A stretch of 64,000 nucleotides of DNA. It comes from Pantoea phytobeneficialis. Its GTDB lineage: Bacteria; Pseudomonadota; Gammaproteobacteria; Enterobacterales; Enterobacteriaceae. The translations under genes were made by a program, and so were the position numbers. The notes under the pieces were generated by a model. That model ran no database searches and had not been told where the DNA came from. It worked only from the letters and a program-made list of their open reading frames with translations. The DNA lies in NCBI RefSeq assembly GCF_009728735.1, contig NZ_CP024636.1, forward strand, positions 82,472 to 146,471, in the 5' to 3' direction. Shown piece by piece: positions 47,161-55,761 of this stretch; position 1 is the first letter of the stretch, and the number at the start of each line of letters is the position of its first letter.

Positions 47161-48180
47161 ATGCTGCAGTTCATACTCCGACGTCTGGGCCTTGTCATCC
47201 CAACGTTTATCGGTATTACCCTGTTGACCTTTGCGTTTGTTCACCTGATCCCCGGCGACCCGGTACTGATCATGGCGGGTGAGCGTGGTATTTCGCCCGA
47301 GCGTCATGCTCAGTTGATGGCGATGTTTGGTCTTGACCAACCCCTGTGGAAACAATATCTCACCTACATCAACGGCGTTTTGCACGGTGATTTAGGTATC
47401 TCGCTGAAAAGCCGCATTCCGGTGTGGGACGAATTCGTACCGCGCTTTAAAGCCACGCTGGAGCTGGGCATCTGCGCAATGATCTTCGCCATTGCCGTCG
47501 GCATTCCGGTCGGCGTACTGGCGGCGGTCAAACGCGGTTCTGTCTTTGATCACACCGCCGTGGGCATCTCCCTGACCGGCTACTCGATGCCGATTTTCTG
47601 GTGGGGCATCATGCTGATCATGCTGGTGTCGGTGCAGCTCAACCTGACGCCGGTCTCTGGGCGTGTCAGTGACACCATCTTCCTTGATGATAGCCATCCG
47701 CTTACCGGCTTTATGCTGATCGATACCCTGATCTGGGGCGAGCCGGGCGACTTCAAAGATGCGGTGATGCATATGATCCTGCCTGCCATCGTGCTGGGGA
47801 CTATCCCGCTGGCGGTGATTGTGCGTATGACTCGTTCCTCCATGCTGGAAGTGCTGGGCGAAGACTACATCCGCACCGCGCGTGCCAAAGGGCTGACGCG
47901 TATGCGGGTGATCGTGGTGCACGCCCTGCGTAACGCCATGCTGCCGGTGGTGACGGTTATCGGTTTACAGGTCGGTACGCTGCTGGCCGGGGCCATCCTG
48001 ACAGAAACCATCTTCTCCTGGCCGGGCCTTGGGCGCTGGCTGATTGAAGCGCTGCAACGCCGCGATTATCCGGTGGTGCAGGGCGGCGTGCTGCTGGTGG
48101 CGATTCTGATCATCCTGGTCAACCTGTTGGTTGATCTGTTGTACGGCGTGGTTAACCCACGTATCCGTCATAAGAAATAA
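47161..48180 (+). CDS. dppB: dipeptide ABC transporter permease DppB
   Basis: The 339-aa permease (same length as E. coli DppB) begins MLQFILRRLGLVIPTFIGIT and carries LIPGDPVLIMAGERGISPER and the coupling loop EDYIRTARAKGLTRMRVIVV. Six membrane helices are expected. Unlike the shorter paralogue at 26.6-27.5 kb, it has the insertion VSDTIFLDDSHPLTGFMLID between helices, which is characteristic of DppB. Confidence 0.97.
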   Translation: MLQFILRRLGLVIPTFIGITLLTFAFVHLIPGDPVLIMAGERGISPERHAQLMAMFGLDQPLWKQYLTYINGVLHGDLGISLKSRIPVWDEFVPRFKATLELGICAMIFAIAVGIPVGVLAAVKRGSVFDHTAVGISLTGYSMPIFWWGIMLIMLVSVQLNLTPVSGRVSDTIFLDDSHPLTGFMLIDTLIWGEPGDFKDAVMHMILPAIVLGTIPLAVIVRMTRSSMLEVLGEDYIRTARAKGLTRMRVIVVHALRNAMLPVVTVIGLQVGTLLAGAILTETIFSWPGLGRWLIEALQRRDYPVVQGGVLLVAILIILVNLLVDLLYGVVNPRIRHKK

Positions 48181-48189
48181 GGGGGCATC

Positions 48190-49092
48190 ATGTCTGCTGT
48201 TGATCCCGCAAGCGTAAGCGCTGCACCCAAGCCGATGACCCCGATTCAGGAATTCTGGCACTACTTCAAACGTAATAAAGGCGCGGTTATTGGCCTGGTC
48301 TTCATCATCCTGATGCTGCTGATCGCCATCTTTGCTGAATTCCTGGCGCCGCATGCCCCTGCGGAACAGTTCCGCGATGCGTTGCTGCATCCACCAGTGT
48401 GGCAGGAAGGCGGCACCTGGAAGTTTATCCTTGGCACCGATGATGTTGGCCGCGATATTCTGTCGCGCCTGATGTATGGCGCACGCCTGTCGCTGCTGGT
48501 GGGCTGCCTGGTGGTGGTGCTGTCGCTGATCCTCGGGGTGGTTTTCGGTCTGATGGCCGGTTACCTCGGTGGTGTGGTTGACGCCATCATCATGCGCCTG
48601 GTCGATATTATGCTGGCGCTGCCGAGTCTGCTGCTGGCGTTGGTGCTGGTGGCGATTTTTGGTCCGTCGATTGTGAACGCCGGGCTGGCGCTGACCTTTG
48701 TGGCGCTGCCGCACTATATCCGTCTGACGCGTGCTGCGGTGCTGGTGGAAGTGAACCGCGATTACGTCACCGCTTCCAGCGTGGCGGGGGCGGGTACGCT
48801 GCGCCAGATGTTCGTCAATATTCTGCCTAACTGCCTGGCACCGTTGATTGTGCAGGCGTCGTTAGGTTTCTCCAACGCCATCCTCGATATGGCGGCGTTG
48901 GGCTTTCTCGGTATGGGGGCGCAGCCGCCGACACCGGAGTGGGGCACCATGCTCTCCGACGTGTTGCAGTATGCGCAAAGTGCCTGGTGGGTCGTGACCT
49001 TCCCTGGAGTGGTCATCCTGCTCACGGTTCTGGCATTCAACCTCATGGGCGATGGTTTGCGTGATGCACTCGACCCGAAACTCAAGCAGTAA
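48190..49092 (+). CDS. dppC: dipeptide ABC transporter permease DppC
   Basis: The 300-aa permease (E. coli 300) starts MSAVDPASVSAAPKPMTPIQ, has an OppC_N helix (KGAVIGLVFIILMLLIAIFA), the coupling loop VNRDYVTASSVAGAGTLRQM and the C-terminal NLMGDGLRDALDPKLKQ. It begins 9 bp after dppB with a GGGGGC ribosome-binding stretch and is followed by dppD after 12 bp. Confidence 0.97.
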   Translation: MSAVDPASVSAAPKPMTPIQEFWHYFKRNKGAVIGLVFIILMLLIAIFAEFLAPHAPAEQFRDALLHPPVWQEGGTWKFILGTDDVGRDILSRLMYGARLSLLVGCLVVVLSLILGVVFGLMAGYLGGVVDAIIMRLVDIMLALPSLLLALVLVAIFGPSIVNAGLALTFVALPHYIRLTRAAVLVEVNRDYVTASSVAGAGTLRQMFVNILPNCLAPLIVQASLGFSNAILDMAALGFLGMGAQPPTPEWGTMLSDVLQYAQSAWWVVTFPGVVILLTVLAFNLMGDGLRDALDPKLKQ

Positions 49093-49104
49093 AGAGGCAC
49101 CGAG

Positions 49105-50091
49105 ATGGCGTTATTAAATGTAGAAAAACTGTCGGTGCATTTCGGCGACGAAAAAACACCGTTCCGAGCGGTTGACCGTATCAGCTATCAGGTTGAGCAG
49201 GGCCAGGTGGTCGGCATTGTCGGTGAGTCTGGTTCCGGTAAATCGGTTAGCTCGCTGGCGATTATGGGCCTGATTGATTATCCCGGTCGGGTGATGGCAG
49301 AGAAGCTGGAATTCAACCAGCGCGACCTGCAACGCATCTCCGAAAAAGAGCGCCGCCAGCTGGTGGGTGCGGAAGTGGCGATGATCTTCCAGGACCCGAT
49401 GACCAGCCTTAACCCGTGTTACACCGTGGGTTTCCAGATTATGGAAGCGCTGAAGGTGCATCAGGGCGGTAGCCGTAGCACCCGTCGTCAGCGCGCGATT
49501 GATCTGCTGGAGCAGGTGGGGATTCCCGATCCGGCTTCACGTCTGGATGTGTATCCGCATCAGCTGTCGGGCGGGATGAGCCAGCGTGTGATGATCGCCA
49601 TGGCGATCGCCTGCAAACCTAAGCTGCTGATCGCCGATGAACCCACCACCGCGCTCGATGTGACCATCCAGGCGCAGATCATTGAACTGCTGCTGGAGCT
49701 ACAAAAGCAGGAGAACATGGCGCTGATCCTGATCACCCATGACCTGGCGCTGGTGGCAGAAGCGGCGCAGCACATCATCGTTATGTATGCCGGACAAGTG
49801 GTGGAAAGCGGCAAAGCGGCGGATATCTTCAAAGCCCCGCGTCATCCTTATACCCAGGCGCTGCTGCGTGCGTTGCCGGAATTCGCGGCGGATAAAGCGC
49901 GTCTGGCCTCGCTGCCGGGCGTGGTGCCGGGTAAATACGACCGCCCAACCGGCTGCCTGTTGAATCCGCGCTGCCCCTACGTGACCGATCGTTGCCGTAG
50001 CGAAGAGCCTGAACTGCGCGACATTCCGGGCCGTCAGTCCAAATGTCACTTCCCACTGGATGATGCCGGGAGACCGACTTATGAGTCATGA
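49105..50091 (+). CDS. dppD: dipeptide ABC transporter ATPase DppD
   Basis: The 328-aa ATPase (E. coli 327) has Walker [17 protein letters not shown], signature [15 protein letters not shown], Walker [13 protein letters not shown] and the cysteine-rich C-terminal [14 protein letters not shown] segment. It couples ATP hydrolysis to dipeptide import with DppF. Its end overlaps the dppF start by 11 nt. Confidence 0.97.
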   Translation: MALLNVEKLSVHFGDEKTPFRAVDRISYQVEQGQVVGIVGESGSGKSVSSLAIMGLIDYPGRVMAEKLEFNQRDLQRISEKERRQLVGAEVAMIFQDPMTSLNPCYTVGFQIMEALKVHQGGSRSTRRQRAIDLLEQVGIPDPASRLDVYPHQLSGGMSQRVMIAMAIACKPKLLIADEPTTALDVTIQAQIIELLLELQKQENMALILITHDLALVAEAAQHIIVMYAGQVVESGKAADIFKAPRHPYTQALLRALPEFAADKARLASLPGVVPGKYDRPTGCLLNPRCPYVTDRCRSEEPELRDIPGRQSKCHFPLDDAGRPTYES

Positions 50092-51091
50092 GAAAACACA
50101 GCAGGATTATCTGCTACAGGCGATTGACCTGAAAAAACACTACCCGGTGAAGAAAGGGTTGTTCGGCCAGGAGCGTCTGGTCAAAGCATTGGATGGCGTA
50201 TCGTTCAATCTGGAACGCGGCAAAACGCTAGCGGTGGTCGGGGAGTCGGGCTGTGGTAAATCCACGCTGGGCCGTCTGCTGACCATGATTGAAACCCCAA
50301 CCGAAGGCGAGTTGTACTGGCATGGTCAGGATTTGCTGAAGCATGACCCGCAGGCGCAGAAACTGCGTCGCCAGAAAATCCAGATTGTGTTCCAGAACCC
50401 CTATGGTTCGCTGAATCCACGCAAAAAAATCAGCCAGATTCTGGAAGAGCCGCTGGTAATCAACACCACGTTGACCAAAGCGGAACGTCGGGAAAAAACG
50501 CTGGAGATGATGGCGAAGGTTGGTCTGAAAACCGAACATTACGATCGCTACCCGCATATGTTTTCCGGCGGTCAGCGTCAGCGTATCGCCATTGCCCGCG
50601 GCCTGATGCTGGACCCGGATGTGCTGATCGCCGATGAACCGGTATCGGCGCTCGACGTCTCGGTGCGTGCGCAGGTACTGAACCTGATGATGGACCTGCA
50701 ACAGGATCTCGGTCTTTCCTATGTGTTCATCTCTCATGATTTGTCGGTGGTGGAACACATCGCCGATGAAGTGATGGTGATGTACCTTGGCCGCTGCGTA
50801 GAGAAGGGGAGCAAAGAGGCGATTTTCAGCAACCCGCGCCATCCCTACACTCAGGCGTTGTTGTCGGCCACGCCGCGCCTCAATCCGGATGAACGTCGTG
50901 AACGTATCAAACTGACCGGCGAGCTACCCAGCCCGCTTAACCCGCCGCCAGGTTGCGCCTTCAACGCGCGCTGTCGTCGCCGTTTTGGCACCTGTGTACA
51001 GTTGCAGCCCAAGTTGAAAACGTACGGTGAGCAGCAAATCGCCTGCTTTGCCGTAGACCAGGATGAGAACCAGCCGATCACTGGCGCATAA
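50081..51091 (+). CDS. dppF: dipeptide ABC transporter ATPase DppF
   Basis: The 336-aa ATPase (E. coli 334) starts [20 protein letters not shown] at 50081, with GGGAG upstream; the open frame from 50060 lacks conservation. Walker A is [11 protein letters not shown], signature [15 protein letters not shown], Walker [12 protein letters not shown], and the tail has [14 protein letters not shown]. It is the last dpp gene and is followed by a terminator and then a long inverted duplication. Confidence 0.97.
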   Translation: MSHEKTQQDYLLQAIDLKKHYPVKKGLFGQERLVKALDGVSFNLERGKTLAVVGESGCGKSTLGRLLTMIETPTEGELYWHGQDLLKHDPQAQKLRRQKIQIVFQNPYGSLNPRKKISQILEEPLVINTTLTKAERREKTLEMMAKVGLKTEHYDRYPHMFSGGQRQRIAIARGLMLDPDVLIADEPVSALDVSVRAQVLNLMMDLQQDLGLSYVFISHDLSVVEHIADEVMVMYLGRCVEKGSKEAIFSNPRHPYTQALLSATPRLNPDERRERIKLTGELPSPLNPPPGCAFNARCRRRFGTCVQLQPKLKTYGEQQIACFAVDQDENQPITGA

Positions 51092-51159
51092 GTTATCTTG
51101 CAGAGATAAAAGGCCCCCGTTGGGGTAATGCTGGTCAGTTAAGACCATATTCGGATAAG

Positions 51160-51192
51160 GCTGCCATTGTTTAAAGAATGGCAGCTTTTTTT
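51160..51192 (+). terminator. rho-independent terminator of dppF
   Basis: GCTGCCATT pairs with AATGGCAGC (51160-51168 with 51177-51185), followed by seven T residues. It lies inside the outer arms of the inverted duplication. Confidence 0.92.
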
Positions 51193-51209
51193 ATGCGTAC
51201 TCTGCTGTG

Positions 51210-51415
51210 GGCCATCGCCCCTCTGCGGCTGCCGGGCAGTCCTCGCGCCGCTGACGCGGTGCCTTCGGCTTCAACGTCGTGCCGACGGACCGTTCGGGGA
51301 CGTCCATCCCTGTCCACCCCGAACTGACTCACGCATCCCTGCGTGAGTCTCCTGGCCCAACGTCAAAGCCTCAGCGCTGCGGATAGCCCTTTGCAGCAGC
51401 AGAGGGGCGATGGCC
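51210..51415. repeat. left copy of the structured element
   Basis: Bounded by 23-bp terminal inverted repeats with one mismatch (51210-51232 and 51393-51415), so the whole 206 bases can close into one long stem. It encloses the hairpin GACTCACGCA-TCCC-TGCGTGAGTC (51326-51349). Confidence 0.85.
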
Positions 51416-51473
51416 TTCACAATTGTGCCCTTTCTGGCAACACACACCGAAGCTTTGGAGCAGGCTGGGGCCG

Positions 51474-51645
51474 CTCAGGGGCAGGCAATCCGCTGCGCTG
51501 AACAGAGTGAGTCTGCCAGGAGAGCGCGCATGGATGCGCGCGAAAGGCGGGGTGGGACAGGGATGTTCCATCCACGCCGGTCCGTCAGGCAGATGAATGC
51601 CGTGAAGGCACCGCGTCAGCGGCGCGAGGACCGCCAGCCCCTGAG
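51474..51645. repeat. right (inverted) copy of the structured element
   Basis: Ends in CTCAGGGGC (51474-51482) and GCCCCTGAG (51637-51645). Its internal hairpin GCGCGCA-TGGA-TGCGCGC (51524-51541) sits at the position of the left copy's hairpin but with changed, still complementary, bases. Confidence 0.82.
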
Positions 51646-51691
51646 TGACACCAGACTGCGTTATCACCGATTGCTTAACTGACCAGCATTA

Positions 51692-51709
51692 CCCCGTCGG
51701 GGCTTTTTT
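51692..51709 (+). terminator. terminator-like hairpin at the right end of the duplication
   Basis: CCCC-GTC-GGGG followed by C and six T residues. The stem is short, so efficiency is uncertain; it coincides with the right outer arm. Confidence 0.6.
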
Positions 51710-51858
51710 CATTTGTTAGTCTATACTTCAAAAAAATTAACGACTGACGTATCGATTATGAACCCATAGCAAAATTCATTACCCGATTGCATCAGTCATT
51801 CGCTGGTATTAAAAATTGTTTCGTCCGTTAAGACAAATTCCGAATTTTGTCAAATTTG

Positions 51859-51874
51859 TGTGAGATTGATCACG
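51859..51874. promoter_or_regulatory. candidate CRP site upstream of the bcs operon
   Basis: TGTGAGATTGATCACG fits TGTGA-N6-TCACA with one mismatch. It lies 267 bp before bcsO in a 430-bp A+T-rich region in which no gene or other clear element is seen. Confidence 0.6.
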
Positions 51875-52141
51875 CAGGTGAAAAATCCGTAATTTGCAGA
51901 GGGTTAGAAATTTTTCAGTGAGTTATGAAAAGATTATCACCGTGATTATTTCAGTTAACCGATATTAATTAATTTCAGGTCATAAACAGAATGAGAGTTA
52001 TTTTGCACCCTTTTTTCAATCACAAAGATAAAACTCTTTTATTGAATTCGGCGTTTTAATAATCAGATTTCTCTCACTGTGTTTTAATGTATGTGATATA
52101 TTCGCGAAAAATTCCCCCCCTCCTTTTACAGGCCCCTGGTC

Positions 52142-52813
52142 ATGAAGAACTACGACGATTTGCAGCGTTTTAAGGAAAAAACGCAGACGCTGGATATCGC
52201 TTTTAAGGATATGTCCGGGCAAACGCAGGAAGCCGACCAGAGTCAGTGGGCGATTATCCGTCAGCTGGCTGCTGATGAAGATCAGGAAACGTTAGGCGGC
52301 GGCCAGCGTATCGATCTGCCGCAGCCACAGCCGATTCGCGGCAACGAATTCGATACACCACCACAACAACCGCAGGTCGCGCCGGTCGCCAGTAGCGTAC
52401 GGGGTTCGATTCTGGATAGCCTGGCAGCGACGCCAGCAGCGGGGGAGGCCCCGACAGCGGTGTCATCATTGTTCCCGCCAGCCCCGGCTAAACCCTCGCC
52501 TTCAGCCACACCTGTGGCACCGAAAGCCACCCATGTTGAGCGGCAGGCAACAACGTCGCTGTTTCCGCCCCCACCGCCCAAACCGGTTGAAGCGCCTGTG
52601 GCACCCGCTGTGGTGCCGGAGCCGGCAGTGGTTCCGGCACCGGTGGCCGTTGCACCGCCCCCCGTTTTTGCTGCCCCAGTCGCACCGGCGCAACCCGCTG
52701 CGGCACCGTCACGCTTTGGCGCATTATTCCGTTCGCGGCCAGCTGAGCCTGTGAACCTGTCGAAAGAGACATTACTGAAACCGTTACTGGAGAAGATTGC
52801 GCTATGCCGTTAG
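52142..52813 (+). CDS. bcsO: proline-rich cellulose biosynthesis protein (BcsO-like)
   Basis: The 223-aa product opens the cellulose operon. Its N-terminal 60 residues are mixed and charged (MKNYDDLQRFKEKTQTLDIA), the middle (about 75-190) is Pro/Ala/Val low-complexity with a repeated SLFPP(A/P)P motif, and the end has SRFGALFRSRP and a short amphipathic helix ETLLKPLLEKIALCR. There is no signal peptide. Proline-rich BcsO proteins occupy this place in several enteric bcs operons; the name is given by position and composition, and the function is unknown. It overlaps bcsQ by 10 nt. No good Shine-Dalgarno precedes the ATG. Confidence 0.7.
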   Translation: MKNYDDLQRFKEKTQTLDIAFKDMSGQTQEADQSQWAIIRQLAADEDQETLGGGQRIDLPQPQPIRGNEFDTPPQQPQVAPVASSVRGSILDSLAATPAAGEAPTAVSSLFPPAPAKPSPSATPVAPKATHVERQATTSLFPPPPPKPVEAPVAPAVVPEPAVVPAPVAVAPPPVFAAPVAPAQPAAAPSRFGALFRSRPAEPVNLSKETLLKPLLEKIALCR

Positions 52814-53604
52814 TTTGTGTGTGCTCGCCTAAAGGGGGAGTCGGGAAGACCACAATGGCAGCCAACCTGGCCTGGAGTCTGGCCCGCGCAGGCAGCAAAG
52901 TTTTGGCAATTGATTTTGACGTACAAAATGCGTTGCGCCTGCATTTTGGTGTGCCGCTGCATGATGGTCGCGGTTTTGTGGCGCGTTCCGAAGAACAAGC
53001 CGACTGGAGTCAGTCCATTCTCACCACCGGCGGCAATATTTTTGTCATGCCATATGGCGAGGTCACGGAACAACAGCGCGAACGTTTTGAAGAGAACCTG
53101 AGTAAAGATCCGCATTTCCTGAAACGCGGCCTGGATACGGTACTTAATTATCCCGGCCTGGTCATCATCGCGGATTTTCCGCCAGGGCCAGGTCCGGCGT
53201 TGAAGGCGATGACGGCACTTGCCGATATGCATTTAGTGGTGATGCTGGCGGACACCGCTTCGGTGTCTTTACTGCCGCAAATTGAAAACGACCGCATGAT
53301 TGGTCAGCCACTAAATAATAAACGTGGACACTATTTTGTGCTCAACCAGAGCGATAACCGCCGCAATATAAGCCGTGATGTCACCGCTTTTATGCAGCAT
53401 CGTCTGGGTGACAATTTATTGGGTGTGGTGCACCGGGATGAAAGCGTCGCGGAAGCCAATGCGTCACAGCAATCTGTTTTTGATTTCAGCCCTGCATCTG
53501 CGGCAGCGTTTGATATTGAGCTGGTTGCCAAGCGTGTCTCCAATATTCTGAATATCTCCGTGGGCAACGGTGAAGTTCAGGCACCCATTCGCAGTCATTA
53601 TTAA
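52804..53604 (+). CDS. bcsQ: cellulose synthase-associated MinD/ParA-like ATPase BcsQ
   Basis: The 266-aa P-loop protein has the deviant Walker A SPKGGVGKTTMAANLAWSLA, with signature lysine, a FDVQNALRLHFG segment and IADFPPGPGPALKA for Walker B. In E. coli BcsQ is needed for cellulose production and polar localisation of the synthase and joins the Bcs macrocomplex. It overlaps bcsO and precedes bcsA by 51 bp. Confidence 0.93.
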   Translation: MPLVCVCSPKGGVGKTTMAANLAWSLARAGSKVLAIDFDVQNALRLHFGVPLHDGRGFVARSEEQADWSQSILTTGGNIFVMPYGEVTEQQRERFEENLSKDPHFLKRGLDTVLNYPGLVIIADFPPGPGPALKAMTALADMHLVVMLADTASVSLLPQIENDRMIGQPLNNKRGHYFVLNQSDNRRNISRDVTAFMQHRLGDNLLGVVHRDESVAEANASQQSVFDFSPASAAAFDIELVAKRVSNILNISVGNGEVQAPIRSHY

Positions 53605-53655
53605 TAGCCTGGCATTGTCAGGCGAATAATAACAACACAGCTCCGCAGGTGAATC

Positions 53656-55761
53656 ATGAGTAAACTCGCGTTTTACCTGCTGCTGCTGGTGCTTGCACCG
53701 GTCGCAGCGGTAATCATCATCACGCCGATGGATAGCCAGAAACAATATATCTTTGGCTTAATCAGCATTGGCATGCTGTTTTTAATGGGCTTAAGCAAAA
53801 GCCGTAAAATAACCGTGGTGATGGTCATCCTCTCCGCCCTGATGTCGACCCGCTATATCTGGTGGCGCACTACGGAGACGTTGCACTTTAATTCCGAGAT
53901 TGAAGCCATTCTCGGTATCGGTTTATATCTTGCCGAATTGTACGTCTGGCTGATCTTAATTCTGGGTTTCCTGCAAACCACCTGGCCATTAAAACGCACC
54001 ATTGAACCGCTGCCGGAAGATACCAGCCTGTGGCCAACGGTCGATGTGTATGTGCCTTCTTATAATGAAAGCCTCGATGTGGTACGTGATACCGTTCTGG
54101 CGGCACAGTGTATTGATTACCCGCGCGACAAGCTGAAAATTTATTTGCTGGATGACGGCAAACGTAGTGAATTTGCCATGTTTGCGGCAGACGTCGGGGT
54201 CGGTTATATCACCCGTGACGACAACCGCCATGCGAAAGCCGGTAACCTCAACCATGCGATGAAAATCACGAAAGGTGAGCTGATTTGCGTATTTGACTGT
54301 GACCACGTTGCCACCCGTACTTTCCTGCAAGCGACGGTGGGACCGTTCCTGAAAGATCCGAAGCTGGCGCTGTTGCAAACGCCGCACTACTTCTACTCAC
54401 CCGATCCGTTCGAACGTAACCTGCGCGCTGCGCGCAGCATCCCGAACGAAGGTTCGCTGTTCTACGGCCCGGTGCAGCAAGGCAACGATAACTGGAACGC
54501 GACCTTCTTCTGCGGTTCCTGTGCGGTGATTCGCCGTAGCGCGCTGGAGGAGATTGGCGGGTTTGCGGTGGAAACCGTTACCGAAGATGCCCACACCGCA
54601 TTGAAAATGCAGCGTCTTGGCTGGGGTTCTGCCTTCCTGTCGATTCCACTGGCGGCCGGACTGGCGACCGAACGTCTGGGTCTGCACGTCATTCAGCGTA
54701 CCCGCTGGGCGCGTGGCATGACGCAGATTTTCCGTGTCGATAACCCGCTGTTCGGGCGTGGTCTGAAGTGGCAGCAACGCCTGTGCTACCTCAACGCGAT
54801 GTTGCACTTCCAGTTTGGTCTGCCGCGCGTGGCGTTCCTGACGGCACCGCTGGCGTATCTGCTGTTTAACCTCAACATCATTCACTCGTCGGCATCGTTG
54901 ATTTTCGCTTACGTGCTGCCGCACCTGGTGATGTCGCTGTACGTCAACTCACGTATGAATGGCCGGTTCCGTTACACCTTCTGGGGTGAGATTTACGAAA
55001 CGGTGATGTGTTTCCACCTGGTTATCCCGACCATTTTGACCATGTTCTCGCCGAAACACGGTAAGTTCAACGTCACCGATAAAGGCGGGGTGCTGGATCA
55101 GGGCTTCTTCGATTTCCACATCGTGCGCCCGCATGTGATTGTGGCGGCGTTGCTGACGATAGGGATTGTGGCGGGTGTGGTGCGTGCCACCATGCATGAT
55201 TACTTCGGGGTGGATCCTTACGTGATTGCCCTTAACGTCGGCTGGGCGGTGTTCAGCCTGATTATCCTGATGGCGGCGATTGCCGTAGCGCGTGAAACCA
55301 AGCAGGTGCGTAAAACCATCCGTATTGAAGTACAGATCCCGGCGATTATTCACTACGCCAGCGGTATCTCGTCGCGCACCATGACCAGCGACCTGTCAAT
55401 GGGCGGCGCACAACTCGACGCGCCCGATGATCGTCATGAATACGATGAAATCGAAGAGATCGATCTGCTGCTGAAATCAGGTGCCATTACCATTCCGGTG
55501 AGCAAAATCTCTGGCGATGACGAAACCATTCGTCTGCGTTTCGAAGCCATGCCGCTGTCGCGTCGCCGCGAACTGGTGCGTGTGGTGCTGGCGCGTGCCG
55601 ATGCATGGATTCAGCCACAGTACAAGCAGGACAATCCGTTGTTGTCGCTGGGCACCATTGTGCGTACCGTTTTCGAGCTGTTCTGGCTGACATGGAAAGA
55701 TCGTCGTAATAAGGGCAAGCAGGAGGCTCAGCCTGCCGTCAAAGAGGACAGCGCCGCATGA
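53656..55761 (+). CDS. bcsA: cellulose synthase catalytic subunit BcsA
   Basis: The 701-aa inner-membrane GT2 glycosyltransferase polymerises UDP-glucose into beta-1,4-glucan. Catalytic motifs appear in order: LDDGK (about residue 165), FDCDH (about 212), FFCGSCAVIRR, TEDAHT (about 309) and QRTRWARG (about 347). The C-terminal PilZ domain has RKTIR (about 552) and DLSMGGAQ (about 578), so c-di-GMP should activate it. About eight membrane helices flank these domains. It is shorter than E. coli BcsA (872 aa), lacking the long N-terminal extension, as in other BcsD-type synthases. Confidence 0.96.
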   Translation: MSKLAFYLLLLVLAPVAAVIIITPMDSQKQYIFGLISIGMLFLMGLSKSRKITVVMVILSALMSTRYIWWRTTETLHFNSEIEAILGIGLYLAELYVWLILILGFLQTTWPLKRTIEPLPEDTSLWPTVDVYVPSYNESLDVVRDTVLAAQCIDYPRDKLKIYLLDDGKRSEFAMFAADVGVGYITRDDNRHAKAGNLNHAMKITKGELICVFDCDHVATRTFLQATVGPFLKDPKLALLQTPHYFYSPDPFERNLRAARSIPNEGSLFYGPVQQGNDNWNATFFCGSCAVIRRSALEEIGGFAVETVTEDAHTALKMQRLGWGSAFLSIPLAAGLATERLGLHVIQRTRWARGMTQIFRVDNPLFGRGLKWQQRLCYLNAMLHFQFGLPRVAFLTAPLAYLLFNLNIIHSSASLIFAYVLPHLVMSLYVNSRMNGRFRYTFWGEIYETVMCFHLVIPTILTMFSPKHGKFNVTDKGGVLDQGFFDFHIVRPHVIVAALLTIGIVAGVVRATMHDYFGVDPYVIALNVGWAVFSLIILMAAIAVARETKQVRKTIRIEVQIPAIIHYASGISSRTMTSDLSMGGAQLDAPDDRHEYDEIEEIDLLLKSGAITIPVSKISGDDETIRLRFEAMPLSRRRELVRVVLARADAWIQPQYKQDNPLLSLGTIVRTVFELFWLTWKDRRNKGKQEAQPAVKEDSAA

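Larger units (their letters stand above)
51115..51702. repeat. 588-bp inverted duplication of a structured element downstream of dppF
   Basis: Outer arms 51115-51143 and 51674-51702 are inverted copies over 29 bp with two mismatches. Inside, 51240-51266 is a perfect inverted copy of 51604-51630 (27 bp); 51305-51320 matches 51549-51565 with one gap; 51348-51356 matches 51515-51523. Each half also has its own short hairpin (51326-51349 and 51524-51541). No credible protein is encoded. The two halves are diverged copies of one element in opposite orientation. Confidence 0.88.

Noticed and set aside
51371..51682. Small open frames (98 aa minus, 90 aa plus) in the region after dppF
   Set aside because: They lie within the inverted duplication, lack ribosome-binding sites and are explained by its GC-rich palindromic structure.
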